64,000 nt of DNA from Microbacterium nanhaiense (GTDB taxonomy: Bacteria > Actinomycetota > Actinomycetes > Actinomycetales > Microbacteriaceae): the NCBI RefSeq assembly GCF_014646015.1, contig NZ_BMMQ01000002.1, forward strand, positions 434,277-498,276. The letters are read 5' to 3'. A program made the translations under genes and the position numbers. Shown here piece by piece: positions 27,601 through 36,353 of this stretch (positions are counted from its first letter, which is position 1; every line of letters begins with the position of its first letter). The notes under the pieces are model-generated. The model was given only the letters and a program-made list of their open reading frames with translations, had not been told where the DNA came from and made no database searches.

Positions 27601-29112
27601 ATGGTCACGTTCGTCGATGAAGTCACCCTCCACCTGAAGGCGGGAAGCGGTGGCAATGGCTGCGTTTCTGTGCGCCGAGAGAAGTTCAAGCCACTCGCCG
27701 GCCCCGACGGCGGAAACGGCGGTGACGGGGGCGACATCGTGCTCGTGTCCGACCCGCAGACGACGACGCTGCTCGCGTACCACTTCTCCGCCCACCGGAA
27801 GTCGGAAAATGGCGGCTTTGGCATGGGCGACATGCGCCACGGGCACAAGGGGCAGACGCTCGAGCTGCCCGTTCCGATCGGCACCGTCATCAAGGATCCG
27901 TCGGGCGAGGTACTCGCCGACTTCAGCGAGCCCGGCATGCGTTTCATCGCGGCGCCCGGCGGCCAGGGCGGCCTCGGCAACGCGGCGCTCGCCTCGCAGA
28001 AGCGGAAGGCACCGGGATTCGCGCTGCTCGGCACGCCCGGGTGGGAGGGCGACGTCGTGCTCGAGCTCAAGACGCTCGCCGATGTCGCGCTCGTCGGGTA
28101 CCCGTCCGCCGGCAAGTCGAGCCTGATCGCGGCGATCTCGGCCGCTCGGCCGAAGATCGCGGACTACCCGTTCACGACCCTCCATCCGAACCTCGGCGTG
28201 GTGCAGGCCGGCGACGTGCGATACACGGTCGCCGACGTACCCGGGCTCATCGAGGGTGCGAGCGAAGGCCGGGGCCTGGGTCTCGAGTTCCTGCGGCACG
28301 TGGAGCGGTGCACCGCGCTCGTGCACGTCCTCGACTGCGCCACCCTCGAACCGGGCCGCGATCCGCTCAGCGACCTCGAGGTCATCCGGTCCGAGCTCGG
28401 CAACTACGAGGTCCCGGAGGGCCAGGTTCCGCTCTTGGAGCGCCCGCAGATCGTCGTGCTGAACAAGATCGACGTGCCCGAGGCCGAGGAACTGGCCGAC
28501 TTCGTGCGTCCCGATATCGAGGCCCTCGGGTACCGCGTCTTCGAGGTGTCGACAGTCGCGCGCCGCGGGCTGCGCGAACTGACCTTTGCGCTCGGCGAGA
28601 TCGTCGAGGATCAGCGCGTGAACGCCCCGGTCGAGGCGCCCGCCGAGCGCATCATCATCCGCCCGAAGGGCTCGGAGAAGGACTTCACGATCGTGAAGGA
28701 GGGCGGCTCCTACGGCACCTTCTTCCGCATCCGGGGAGAGAAGCCCGAGCGCTGGGTGAAGCAGACCGACTTCAACAACGAGGAAGCCGTCGGTTATCTC
28801 GCCGACCGCTTCGAGAAGCTCGGTGTGGAGGACGCGCTCTACCGCGCCGGTGCGACGCCGGGGGCGACGGTCGTCGTCGGCGACGAGGACATGGTCTTCG
28901 ACTGGGATCCCTCGCTGACGTCGGCGGCCGAGCTGACGCAGGCGCCGCGAGGCACCGATCCGCGGCTCGAGGGCAATCAGCGGCGCACGACGGCCGAGCG
29001 CCGCGACGCGTACAAGGCGCGCCAGGATGCCCGCACGATTGAGCGTGCCCTCGAAGAAGAGCGCCGCCTCGCGCGCCAGGGCGACGAGGAGTACCTCGGA
29101 GGCGCGGAGTGA
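27601..29112 (+). CDS. obg: Obg family GTPase (ObgE/CgtA)
   Basis: A 503-residue essential GTPase linked to 50S ribosome assembly and the stringent response. The glycine-rich N-terminal Obg fold ([31 protein letters not shown]) spans about residues 1-160. The G domain follows, with [18 protein letters not shown] and NKID, and then a C-terminal OCT domain (about 340-420, [20 protein letters not shown]). A charged tail completes it. The proB GTG overlaps its stop by four bases. Confidence 0.97.
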   Translation: MVTFVDEVTLHLKAGSGGNGCVSVRREKFKPLAGPDGGNGGDGGDIVLVSDPQTTTLLAYHFSAHRKSENGGFGMGDMRHGHKGQTLELPVPIGTVIKDPSGEVLADFSEPGMRFIAAPGGQGGLGNAALASQKRKAPGFALLGTPGWEGDVVLELKTLADVALVGYPSAGKSSLIAAISAARPKIADYPFTTLHPNLGVVQAGDVRYTVADVPGLIEGASEGRGLGLEFLRHVERCTALVHVLDCATLEPGRDPLSDLEVIRSELGNYEVPEGQVPLLERPQIVVLNKIDVPEAEELADFVRPDIEALGYRVFEVSTVARRGLRELTFALGEIVEDQRVNAPVEAPAERIIIRPKGSEKDFTIVKEGGSYGTFFRIRGEKPERWVKQTDFNNEEAVGYLADRFEKLGVEDALYRAGATPGATVVVGDEDMVFDWDPSLTSAAELTQAPRGTDPRLEGNQRRTTAERRDAYKARQDARTIERALEEERRLARQGDEEYLGGAE

Positions 29113-29945
29113 CCGCATACACGCGCGGTGAGATCGCGAGCGCGCGCCGCGTCGTCGTCAAGGTCGGCTCCTCGTCGATCAGCGGTGACTCGTCGTGGCG
29201 CATCGATCCGCTCGTGGACGCCATCGCGGCGGCGCGTGCCCGCGGGCAGGAGGTGATCCTGGTCTCCTCGGGCGCGATCGCGACGGCGCTGTCGCTCGTC
29301 GACTTCGGAACGACGCGCCCCAACGACCTCGCCTCGCAGCAGGCCGCCGCGGCGGTCGGCCAGAACGTGCTGATGCGCCGGTGGCAGGCGAGCCTCGATC
29401 GGCACGCGCTGCTCGCGGGCCAGGTGTTGCTGACCCTGAGCGACATGCAGAACGACACGCCGCGGCAGAACGCGCGCCGCGCGATCGACCGCATGCTGAC
29501 ACTCGGGATCCTGCCGATCGTGAACGAAAACGACACGGTCGCGACGCACGAGATCCGCTTCGGTGACAACGACCGACTCTCGGCGCTCGTCGCGCACCTC
29601 ATGAAGGCCGACGCGCTCGTGCTGCTGAGCGACATCACCGCGCTCTACACGGCCCCGCCGGACCGGGAGGGCTCCCGACCGATCGATACCATCGCCGCGG
29701 GCGACGATCTGTCGCGCTTCGAGTTCGGCGACAAGGTCGTCAACAGCGTCGGAACCGGGGGAGCGGCGACGAAGGCGACCGCCGCCCGCCTCGCGCAGGA
29801 TAATGGGATCGGAGCGCTCGTCACGAGCGCGGACAACATCGGTGCGGCGCTTGCGGGCGACAGCGTCGGAACGTGGTTCGCGCCGGCGCCGAGCGCCGAG
29901 CCCCGCACGGACGTGCTGTCCGTGATACTTCACGACGAGGAGTGA
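29109..29945 (+). CDS. proB: Glutamate 5-kinase, short form without PUA domain
   Basis: The first step of proline synthesis, phosphorylating glutamate. The amino-acid-kinase fold is complete, with [10 protein letters not shown] at the phosphate loop, LVSSGAIA, and [21 protein letters not shown] in the substrate site. At 278 residues it ends after the kinase domain and lacks the C-terminal PUA domain of the 367-residue E. coli enzyme. Such short forms are known. The GTG start overlaps the obg stop, and proA begins two bases after the proB stop. Confidence 0.95.
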   Translation: MTAYTRGEIASARRVVVKVGSSSISGDSSWRIDPLVDAIAAARARGQEVILVSSGAIATALSLVDFGTTRPNDLASQQAAAAVGQNVLMRRWQASLDRHALLAGQVLLTLSDMQNDTPRQNARRAIDRMLTLGILPIVNENDTVATHEIRFGDNDRLSALVAHLMKADALVLLSDITALYTAPPDREGSRPIDTIAAGDDLSRFEFGDKVVNSVGTGGAATKATAARLAQDNGIGALVTSADNIGAALAGDSVGTWFAPAPSAEPRTDVLSVILHDEE

Positions 29946-29947
29946 CC

Positions 29948-31201
29948 ATGACGGCTGCAGCGATCGAAGAGCGCTTTCGTGCCGCGAAGCGGGCGTCCCG
30001 AGGCGCGGCTCGCCTGACGAGCACGCAGAAGTCCGAGGCGCTGGGCGCGATCGCCGACGCGCTCGAGGCGAATAGCGCGCGGATCATCGCGGCCAATGCG
30101 GAGGACCTGCAGCGCGGCCGGGAGAACGGCATCGGCGATTCGCTGCTCGACCGCCTCGCGCTCGACGAGGCGCGGGTGTCCGCGCTCGCAGACGCGACGC
30201 GCGAGGTCGCGTCGCTCCCGGATCCCGTCGGCGAGGTCGTGCGCGGCTCGCGCCTCGCGAACGGCGTGCGCCTCGAGCAGATCCGCGTCCCGTTCGGCGT
30301 GGTCGGGGCGATCTATGAGGCGCGTCCGAACGTGACCGTCGACATCGCGGCCCTCGCGCTGCGCTCCGGCAACGCCGCGGTACTGCGCGGTGGAAGCGCC
30401 GCGCTCAGCTCGAATATGGTGCTGGTCGACGTGATGCGCGAGGCCCTCGCGGGTCTCGGCATCGACCGCGACACGATCCAGACCGTCGACGACTTCGGCC
30501 GCGACGGCGCGACGGCGCTCATGACGGGCCGCGGCTTCATCGACGTGCTCGTGCCGCGCGGATCCGCCTCGCTCATCGAGACCGTCGTCACGACGTCCAC
30601 GGTGCCCGTGATCGAAACCGGCGCCGGCAACGTGCACGTCGTCCTCGACTCGAGCGCGCCCGATGACTGGGCTCGCGAGATCACCGTGAATTCGAAGACC
30701 CATCGCCCGAGCGTCTGCAACTCGGCCGAGAGCGTGCTCGTCCTGCGCGACGCGGCCGAGCGCCTGGTGCCGCTCGTCGGGAGGGCACTGCAGGAGGCCG
30801 GCGTCACCATCCACGGCGACGAGACCGTGGCGTCGCTTCTCGACGGTGTCGTGCCGGCGACCGAGGACGACTGGGCGACCGAGTACCTCACGCTCGACAT
30901 CGCGATGCGCGTCGTCGACAGCCTCGACGACGCCCTCGATCACATCGACACCTACAGCACGCATCACACGGAGACGATCGTCACGACCGATGTGCGCAAT
31001 GCCGAGCGTTTCCTCGCCGAGGTCGACTCGGCCGCCGTCTACGTCAACACGTCGACGCGCTTCACCGACGGCGGCGAGTACGGGTTCGGCGCCGAGGTCG
31101 GCATTTCGACGCAGAAGCTGCACGCCCGCGGGCCGATGGGGCTTCCCGAGCTGACGAGCACGAAGTGGGTCGGACGAGGCGCCGGACAGGTTCGTCGCTG
31201 A
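29948..31201 (+). CDS. proA: Glutamate-5-semialdehyde dehydrogenase (gamma-glutamyl phosphate reductase)
   Basis: The second step of proline synthesis, reducing glutamyl 5-phosphate with NADPH. A 417-residue aldehyde dehydrogenase-fold protein with the catalytic cysteine in HRPSVCNSAE, and PFGVVGAIYEARPNVT and FTDGGEYGFGAEVGIST conserved. The ATG at 29948 follows a GGAG-type ribosome site (GAGGAGTGACC) inside the end of proB, so translation is coupled. Confidence 0.96.
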   Translation: MTAAAIEERFRAAKRASRGAARLTSTQKSEALGAIADALEANSARIIAANAEDLQRGRENGIGDSLLDRLALDEARVSALADATREVASLPDPVGEVVRGSRLANGVRLEQIRVPFGVVGAIYEARPNVTVDIAALALRSGNAAVLRGGSAALSSNMVLVDVMREALAGLGIDRDTIQTVDDFGRDGATALMTGRGFIDVLVPRGSASLIETVVTTSTVPVIETGAGNVHVVLDSSAPDDWAREITVNSKTHRPSVCNSAESVLVLRDAAERLVPLVGRALQEAGVTIHGDETVASLLDGVVPATEDDWATEYLTLDIAMRVVDSLDDALDHIDTYSTHHTETIVTTDVRNAERFLAEVDSAAVYVNTSTRFTDGGEYGFGAEVGISTQKLHARGPMGLPELTSTKWVGRGAGQVRR

Positions 31202-31266
31202 CAGGCTTCGTCAGTGCCACACGATAAGCTGACACCACACACGTTTTTCCTCTGAACGGAGTCAGG

Positions 31267-31461
31267 ATGCACACCGCTTCCTCCATCGTCACCCTCGCAT
31301 CCGAGGGCGTCGATCACATGCAGCTCGCGCTCGAGACGCTTCCTTATGGCCTCATCGCGGTCGCCGTCTTCGGCATCCTCGCGCTCATCACGGCGTCGTA
31401 CTCGAACGTCGCGCACCGTCACGAGCCCGCGAAGAAGCACGACGACGAGCACCAGCACTGA
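31267..31461 (+). CDS. Small single-pass membrane protein with a histidine-rich tail
   Basis: A 64-residue protein of unknown function. One membrane helix ([19 protein letters not shown], about residues 28-46) is followed by a His-rich charged tail ([18 protein letters not shown]) that could bind divalent metal. A good ribosome site (CGGAG) precedes the ATG. It sits between proA and nadD, 10 bases before the nadD start, so it is very likely a real cotranscribed gene and not chance. Confidence 0.8.
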   Translation: MHTASSIVTLASEGVDHMQLALETLPYGLIAVAVFGILALITASYSNVAHRHEPAKKHDDEHQH

Positions 31462-31471
31462 GGTCGCACAC

Positions 31472-32071
31472 GTGACCTCATCGTCCGGAGTGCCGCGCAT
31501 CGGGGTGATGGGCGGTACGTTCGATCCCATCCATCACGGCCACCTGGTGGCCGCGAGCGAGGTGGCGACGAGCTTCGATCTGGACGAGGTGATCTTCGTG
31601 CCGACGGGGCAGCCCTGGCACAAGACCGAGGTGTCGCCGGCCGATGCCCGCTACGAGATGACGGTCATCGCGACCGCGTCCAACCCCCGCTTCACCGTGA
31701 GCCGGGTCGACATCGACCGGGACGGCCCCACTTACACCGTCGACACGCTTCGTGATCTCAAGCAACAGCGGCCGGATGCGGAACTGTTCTTCATCACGGG
31801 CGCGGACGCCGTGGCGCAGATCCTCGGGTGGCGAGACCACGACGATCTCTGGAGCCTCGCGAATTTTGTGGCGGTCTCACGGCCGGGTCACGTGTTGGAG
31901 ACGCATGATCTTCCCAACGACCAGATCCGCCAGCTCGAGATCCCCGCGCTTGCGATCTCGTCCACCGACTGCCGGCAGCGCGTGGAGCGGGGCCAACCGG
32001 TGTGGTATCTGGTGCCAGACGGCGTCGTTCAGTACATTGCGAAACATCATCTTTATCGGAGCAGGGCATGA
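31472..32071 (+). CDS. nadD: Nicotinate-nucleotide adenylyltransferase
   Basis: Transfers AMP to nicotinate mononucleotide in NAD synthesis. The 199-residue product has the nucleotidyltransferase motif [18 protein letters not shown] and the C-terminal [15 protein letters not shown], the ISSTxxR signature. The GTG at 31472 follows TGAGGT at good spacing. The next gene starts within its stop codon (ATGA). Confidence 0.96.
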   Translation: MTSSSGVPRIGVMGGTFDPIHHGHLVAASEVATSFDLDEVIFVPTGQPWHKTEVSPADARYEMTVIATASNPRFTVSRVDIDRDGPTYTVDTLRDLKQQRPDAELFFITGADAVAQILGWRDHDDLWSLANFVAVSRPGHVLETHDLPNDQIRQLEIPALAISSTDCRQRVERGQPVWYLVPDGVVQYIAKHHLYRSRA

Positions 32072-32880
32072 GCACACCTGACGAGCAGACCGGCCGCCCG
32101 CTGACGCGGCGTGAGCTTCGTGAGCTTCGCGCCAAGGGCATCGACTCGACCGGCCGCGGCGAGGCGGCGGCTCCTCCGATCGATGAGGCCGCCGAGGCCC
32201 CGTCGGCCGAGCCCGCATCGCAGACGGAGGCCGCGGTCGACGACGCCTCGACCACCGCGCCGGATCCGGCCGTCGAGCAGTCGCCGGCGGAGAAGGCAGA
32301 TCCCGCGCCGCGGCCCCATCCGCCGCTCACGCGCAAGGAGATGCGCCAGCTCCGCACGAACGAGGTGCCGATCGTCAGCGCCGAGCTTCCGTCGACACCG
32401 GAAGCCGACGCGCCGCCGCTGACACAGCCGGATACGCCCGTCAGCACGACGGTCTTCGAGATGCCGAAGCTCGACCCGGCATTCGGATCCGGAGTGGGCA
32501 CCTCGACAACGCGGGACAACACCAGCTTCGACTCGCTCATGGAGCAGGGCCCGACGACGTCGCCGAGCTCGATCCTGATGACGAGCTCGCACCGCCTTCC
32601 GGATGGCATCGGCTCGACCGGCGCCGCCCACGGCACCACCGATGGCCGCGACATCGACGCGGTGCTCATCGACGGCGAGCTCCCCGCGGCGTCGTCGCCG
32701 ACGCCGATCGCGGCATCGAGTGCGATCTCGACCCAGAAGAGCGCGGCCGAGGTGCTGCGCCCGCCGACCCCCGAGAAAGGGCGCAACCTTCTTCTCGTCC
32801 TCGGCATCACGGCAGGTGCGCTCGGTATCGTTGCCGTCGGCACCCTTGCCACCCTCTACTTCACAGGAGCTTTCAACTAG
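32068..32880 (+). CDS. Membrane protein with two L-T-R-[RK]-E-x-R-x-L-R motifs
   Basis: A 270-residue protein of unknown function. Two copies of a short basic helix motif are visible: [15 protein letters not shown] near residue 11 and [16 protein letters not shown] near residue 88. They are separated and followed by Ala/Pro/Ser-rich, probably disordered sequence. A single membrane helix closes the C-terminus ([22 protein letters not shown], about 243-265), with almost nothing after it. This suggests a tail-anchored protein with a cytoplasmic domain. It overlaps nadD (ATGA) and shares one base with the rsfS start, so it belongs to the nadD-rsfS transcript. Confidence 0.8.
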   Translation: MSTPDEQTGRPLTRRELRELRAKGIDSTGRGEAAAPPIDEAAEAPSAEPASQTEAAVDDASTTAPDPAVEQSPAEKADPAPRPHPPLTRKEMRQLRTNEVPIVSAELPSTPEADAPPLTQPDTPVSTTVFEMPKLDPAFGSGVGTSTTRDNTSFDSLMEQGPTTSPSSILMTSSHRLPDGIGSTGAAHGTTDGRDIDAVLIDGELPAASSPTPIAASSAISTQKSAAEVLRPPTPEKGRNLLLVLGITAGALGIVAVGTLATLYFTGAFN

Positions 32881-33263
32881 TGCGCGATTCGTCTCTCGAC
32901 ATGCTTCAGACCGCGGTCAACGCGGCCGACAAGATGGGTGGTGAAGACTTCGTCGCCCTCGACGTGTCCGAGCCGATGCCGCTTGCCGACATCTTCTTCA
33001 TCGTCACGGGCCGCTCGGAGCGCAACGTCGGTGCGATCTCGGACGAGATCGAGCGCGAGTTGCACAAGACCGGCCACAAGCTCCTGCGCCGCGAGGGCAA
33101 GGCCGGCGGCCGCTGGATCCTGTGCGACTTTGGCGATCTCATCGTGCACGTGTTCCACGGCGAGGAGCGCGAGTACTACGCGCTCGAGCGCCTGTGGAAG
33201 GACTGCCCGACGGTGCCGTTCGAGATGCCGACACGCCCGTCCGTCGCGGGCGATTTCGCCTGA
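32880..33263 (+). CDS. rsfS: Ribosomal silencing factor RsfS
   Basis: A 127-residue Iojap/YbeB-family protein that binds L14 on the 50S subunit and blocks subunit joining in poor nutrient conditions. The conserved DVSEPMPLADIFFIVTG and GGRWILCDFGDLIVHVFHGEEREYYALERLWKD segments are present. The GTG shares its G with the TAG stop of the upstream gene. It ends the proA-nadD block. Confidence 0.95.
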   Translation: MRDSSLDMLQTAVNAADKMGGEDFVALDVSEPMPLADIFFIVTGRSERNVGAISDEIERELHKTGHKLLRREGKAGGRWILCDFGDLIVHVFHGEEREYYALERLWKDCPTVPFEMPTRPSVAGDFA

Positions 33264-33284
33264 ATCAACCGATTGTTGTAAGCT
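33255..33284 (+). promoter_or_regulatory. Candidate promoter of the tRNA-Ala pair
   Basis: TTCGCC, an 18-base spacer, then TAAGCT (33279-33284), placed 36 bases before the first tRNA. The match is weak to moderate. Confidence 0.35.
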
Positions 33285-33320
33285 GAATGAGTTGTCCGCG
33301 AGGGCAACACATCACAAATC

Positions 33321-33393
33321 GGGCCCATGGCGCAGCTGGTAGCGCACCTGCATGGCATGCAGGGGGTCGGGGGTTCGAGTCCCCCTGGGTCCA
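33321..33393 (+). tRNA. tRNA-Ala (anticodon GGC), copy 1
   Basis: A full 73-base cloverleaf: acceptor GGGCCCA with TGGGTCC (one G.T pair), anticodon stem CCTGC/GCAGG around ATGGCAT with anticodon GGC, and discriminator A. No encoded CCA. Confidence 0.97.
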
Positions 33394-33426
33394 CGATTTG
33401 CCTCCCGCGGGAGCAAGTCTTTTTCT

Positions 33427-33499
33427 GGGCCCATGGCGCAGCTGGTAGCGCACCTGCATGGCATGCAGGGGGTCGGGGGTTCGAGTCCCCCTGGGTCCA
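33427..33499 (+). tRNA. tRNA-Ala (anticodon GGC), copy 2, identical to copy 1
   Basis: Base-for-base identical to the tRNA 33 bases upstream; only the spacer and flanks differ. A terminator with a U tract follows. Confidence 0.97.
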
Positions 33500-33507
33500 C
33501 AGATCGT

Positions 33508-33538
33508 CCCTGTCCGGCATCGCCGGGCAGGGATTTTT
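33508..33538 (+). terminator. Intrinsic terminator after the tRNA-Ala pair
   Basis: A stem ccctgtccgg/ccgggcaggg with one T.G pair and a CATCG loop, followed by ATTTTT. One of the few classical U-tract terminators in the window. Confidence 0.88.
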
Positions 33539-33652
33539 GCTCTGCAGTCCGCCGCGTTTCTCGCCTCTGTTGCCGCGCGCTCGATCCCGGTACATTGATT
33601 ACGCCCGATCCGGGCCGCGTGTGTCGTGCAACACCCGAGCAATGGAGCCAGC

Positions 33653-34105
33653 ATGATCTTCGTCAACCTGCCCACGACCGATCTCGAGCGCAGCAAGGCG
33701 TTCTATACCGCACTGGGTTGCGACATCAACCCGCTCTTCACCGATGAAAACGCGGCATGCATCGTCTGGGACGACGACACCTTCTTCATGGTGCTGACAC
33801 ACGGGCACTTCTCGCAGTTCACCGATAAGCCCATCGCCGACGCGCACGCCAGCGCGCAGGTCATCGTGTCGTTCATGCTCGGGTCCCGCGAGGAGGTCGA
33901 CGCGAAGATTGCCGCGGGTCTCGCCGCGGGCGGATCCGAACCCCGCCATGCGCAGGACTACGGATTCATGTACCAGCGTTCCATCGAAGACCCGGACGGC
34001 AACAACCTCGAGTTCGGATACATGGATCCGCAGGCCGCGGAGCATGGTCCCGAGGCCTATGTCGCCGAGCACGGCGCCGGGCCCGATCCGGTTCCCGGCG
34101 CCTGA
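33653..34105 (+). CDS. VOC-family (glyoxalase/bleomycin resistance-like) protein
   Basis: A 150-residue protein of the vicinal oxygen chelate fold with two paired beta-alpha modules. The opening MIFVNLPTTDLERSKAFYTALG and the closing SIEDPDGNNLEFGYMDP are typical of the PhnB/lactoylglutathione lyase-like subgroup. No substrate can be assigned. The ATG at 33653 has GGAG upstream. A C-terminal tail rich in Gly and Pro is unusual but short. Confidence 0.88.
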   Translation: MIFVNLPTTDLERSKAFYTALGCDINPLFTDENAACIVWDDDTFFMVLTHGHFSQFTDKPIADAHASAQVIVSFMLGSREEVDAKIAAGLAAGGSEPRHAQDYGFMYQRSIEDPDGNNLEFGYMDPQAAEHGPEAYVAEHGAGPDPVPGA

Positions 34106-34189
34106 GATAGCGGCTCCGCGGCTCGCTTGTCAACCCCATCGGGGCCGCCGGATCCGCCTCGTATATTCGGGGCAACGAGAGGAGATGAC

Positions 34190-34363
34190 ATGACCAACCC
34201 CATCCCCAACTTCATCCCCGTGGTGCCGCCGCCCAGCGACGAGGACGTCAACGCGCCGGTCGTCGAGGAGGAGGGCGAGACCGTCCTCGACCCGGATGCC
34301 GACCCCAGTCGCATCGACAGCGCGGAGGCGGATCGCATCGCCTCCGGAGCCGACGAGGAGTAA
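34190..34363 (+). CDS. Very small acidic protein of unknown function
   Basis: A 57-residue, strongly acidic protein (MTNPIPNFIPVVPPPSDED ... SAEADRIASGADEE), without hydrophobic helix or cysteine. A strong ribosome site (AGAGGAGATGAC) and a strong hairpin downstream argue that it is expressed. TATATT at 34162-34167 could be its -10, placing the transcription start about 20 bases before the ATG. Probably disordered; no function assigned. Confidence 0.7.
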   Translation: MTNPIPNFIPVVPPPSDEDVNAPVVEEEGETVLDPDADPSRIDSAEADRIASGADEE

Positions 34364-34373
34364 TCCCGCATCA

Positions 34374-34405
34374 CGAAGACCCCCGCCGAGCGGCGGGGGT
34401 CTTCG
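34374..34405 (+). terminator. Terminator after the small acidic gene
   Basis: A stem of 14-15 base pairs (cgaagacccccgccg with its complement) and a tight loop, 10 bases after the stop codon. Confidence 0.85.
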
Positions 34406-34453
34406 CGTGCGCGGCGTCAGCGTGGGATGTGCTCGGAGCTATTCTGAGGGCAT

Positions 34454-35683
34454 ATGAACCGCCGCCCGTTACCCGATGCCGAGTCCTTCCGATTGCGCGA
34501 TATCGCCGTCGCGGCGTACGGTCCGTCCGCACTCTTCGGGCTCGCGGAGGGGGCGATGCTCCCCGTCATCATCCTCTCGGCCATCGAGAAGGGCGCCTCG
34601 CTCTCCACGGCGGCGTTCATCGCCGCACTCCTCGGCATCGGCTCGATCCTCACCAACATCCCCGCGGGCGCGCTCACGACCCGCATCGGTGAGCGTCTCA
34701 GCATGGTGCTGGCCGCCGCGGCCTCCGCGTGCGGCCTGCTTCTGTGCATCCTGCCGTTCGGGCTGTGGGTCTACGGCGCGGGAGTGTTCGTGCTCGGCGC
34801 GGCCGCGGCGGTCTTCACGCTCGCCCGGCAGACATATCTGACCGACATGGTGCCGCCGCGCATGCGCGCGCGGGCGCTGTCGACGCTCGGCGGATCCATG
34901 CGCATCGGCGTGTTCATCGGACCGTTTCTCAGCGCGGCCGCAATGCACTTCTTCGGCGTGACGAGCGCGTACGTGATCTCGCTCGTCGCGGTGATCGGCG
35001 CGGGCCTCATCGCCTTCACGGTGCCCGATCTCGAGACACGCACGCCCGCGGCCGTGCACGCGGCGAAGTCCATCTCAACCGCCCGCATGTTCACGACCCA
35101 CTGGCGCACCTTCCTCACGCTGGGCATCGCCGTGCTGCTTCTCAGCGCCATCCGCCAATCGCGTCAGATCGTCATCCCGCTTTGGGCCACGCACATCGGT
35201 CTCGACGAATCGCAGGCGTCGATCATCTACGGCATCGCCGGTGCGATCGATGCGGCCGTCTTCTATCCCGCGGGCAAGGTCATGGACCGCTTCGGCCGTC
35301 GCGCCGTCGCCGTACCGTGCATGGTGCTCATGGGGATGAGCTTCGTGCTCATGCCGCTTACCGGCGGGTTCGTCGCGCTCATGCTCGCCGCGATGCTGAT
35401 GGGCTTCGCAAACGGCCTCGGCTCGGGCATCATCATGACGCTCGGTGCGGATGTGTCGCCGGCGGTCGGGCGCCCGACCTTCCTCGGCCTGTGGCGGGAG
35501 TTCGCCGATGCCGGCGCGGGACTCGGGCCCGTGCTGCTCTCGAGTCTCACGGCCCTCGCCTCGCTGAGCGTCGGCGTGGTCGCGACGGGGTGCATCGGCT
35601 TCGCCGCAGCGCTCGCGATGTGGGCGTGGATCCCGCGGCGGCCCGCCGACACCGGGGCGCCGCCGGAGTCGCCGTCCCCATAA
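34454..35683 (+). CDS. MFS-family transporter
   Basis: A 409-residue major facilitator superfamily permease with about 12 hydrophobic segments in two six-helix halves. The first half shows a degenerate motif A (GALTTRIGERLS) and the second half a clear one (GKVMDRFGRRAVAVP). It has no signal for substrate; weak likeness to drug or sugar efflux permeases. A GAGGG sequence lies close to the ATG, with TATTCT just upstream as a possible -10. It is convergent with the response regulator, leaving 13 bases. Confidence 0.9.
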   Translation: MNRRPLPDAESFRLRDIAVAAYGPSALFGLAEGAMLPVIILSAIEKGASLSTAAFIAALLGIGSILTNIPAGALTTRIGERLSMVLAAAASACGLLLCILPFGLWVYGAGVFVLGAAAAVFTLARQTYLTDMVPPRMRARALSTLGGSMRIGVFIGPFLSAAAMHFFGVTSAYVISLVAVIGAGLIAFTVPDLETRTPAAVHAAKSISTARMFTTHWRTFLTLGIAVLLLSAIRQSRQIVIPLWATHIGLDESQASIIYGIAGAIDAAVFYPAGKVMDRFGRRAVAVPCMVLMGMSFVLMPLTGGFVALMLAAMLMGFANGLGSGIIMTLGADVSPAVGRPTFLGLWREFADAGAGLGPVLLSSLTALASLSVGVVATGCIGFAAALAMWAWIPRRPADTGAPPESPSP

Positions 35684-35696
35684 CGGCGGCCACGGG

Positions 35697-36353
35697 TCAC
35701 GCGCCGGGGGAGACCAGCCCGCTCTCGTAGGCGAGGATCACGAGTTGCGCGCGGTCGTGCGCGCCGACCTTCGCCATGATGCGGTTGACATGCGTCTTCG
35801 CGGTGTGCGGCGAGATGAAAAGCTGCGCCGCGATGTCCTGGTTCGAGCGCCCGCGCGCGACGAACTCGAGCACCTCGCGTTCGCGCTCCGTGAGCAGTTC
35901 GATCTCGGGCGAGGGCTCGGGGGACCGCCCGCGAACGACGCGTGAGATGAGGCTGCGCGTCGCGGCGGGCGAGAGGAGAGCATCGCCCGCATGGACGGCA
36001 CGCACGGCGCGCAGGATGTCCTCGGGCTCGGATCCCTTTCCGATGAAGCCGCTCGCGCCCGCGCGGAGCGCCGATACGACGTAGTCGTCCTCCTCGAAGG
36101 TGGTGAGGATCAGCACCCGAGTGTCGACGTTTGCCGGATCGGAGCAGATCGCCGTCGTCGCGGCGATGCCATCGAGGACCGGCATGCGGATGTCCATCAG
36201 GACGACGTCCGGGCGCAGGGCGCGCACCGCCTCGACGGCTGCGGCGCCGTTGGTCGCCTCGCCCACGACCCGCACGCCGTCCCTCCCATGGAGGAGGTCG
36301 GTCACGGCCTGGCGGATCAGCGACTGGTCGTCGACGACGAGCACGGTGGTCAT
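35697..36353 (-). CDS. NarL/LuxR-type response regulator
   Basis: A 218-residue regulator. The receiver domain (1-120) has the phosphoacceptor Asp54 (VVLMDIRMP), acidic pair D8/D9, Thr84-equivalent in ILTTFEEDDY, and a conserved Lys in FIGKGSEPED. The LuxR helix-turn-helix (about 150-210) reads LTEREREVLEFVARGRSNQDIAAQLFISPHTAKTHVNRIM. The ATG overlaps the kinase stop (ATGA), so both are translated together. Its targets are unknown; the neighbouring MFS transporter is a reasonable guess by position only. Confidence 0.95.
   Translation of the reverse strand: MTTVLVVDDQSLIRQAVTDLLHGRDGVRVVGEATNGAAAVEAVRALRPDVVLMDIRMPVLDGIAATTAICSDPANVDTRVLILTTFEEDDYVVSALRAGASGFIGKGSEPEDILRAVRAVHAGDALLSPAATRSLISRVVRGRSPEPSPEIELLTEREREVLEFVARGRSNQDIAAQLFISPHTAKTHVNRIMAKVGAHDRAQLVILAYESGLVSPGA

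Noticed and set aside
33312..33747. Open frames running through the tRNA-Ala pair
   Set aside because: They arise from the repeated tRNA sequence, and both cloverleaf structures are perfect.
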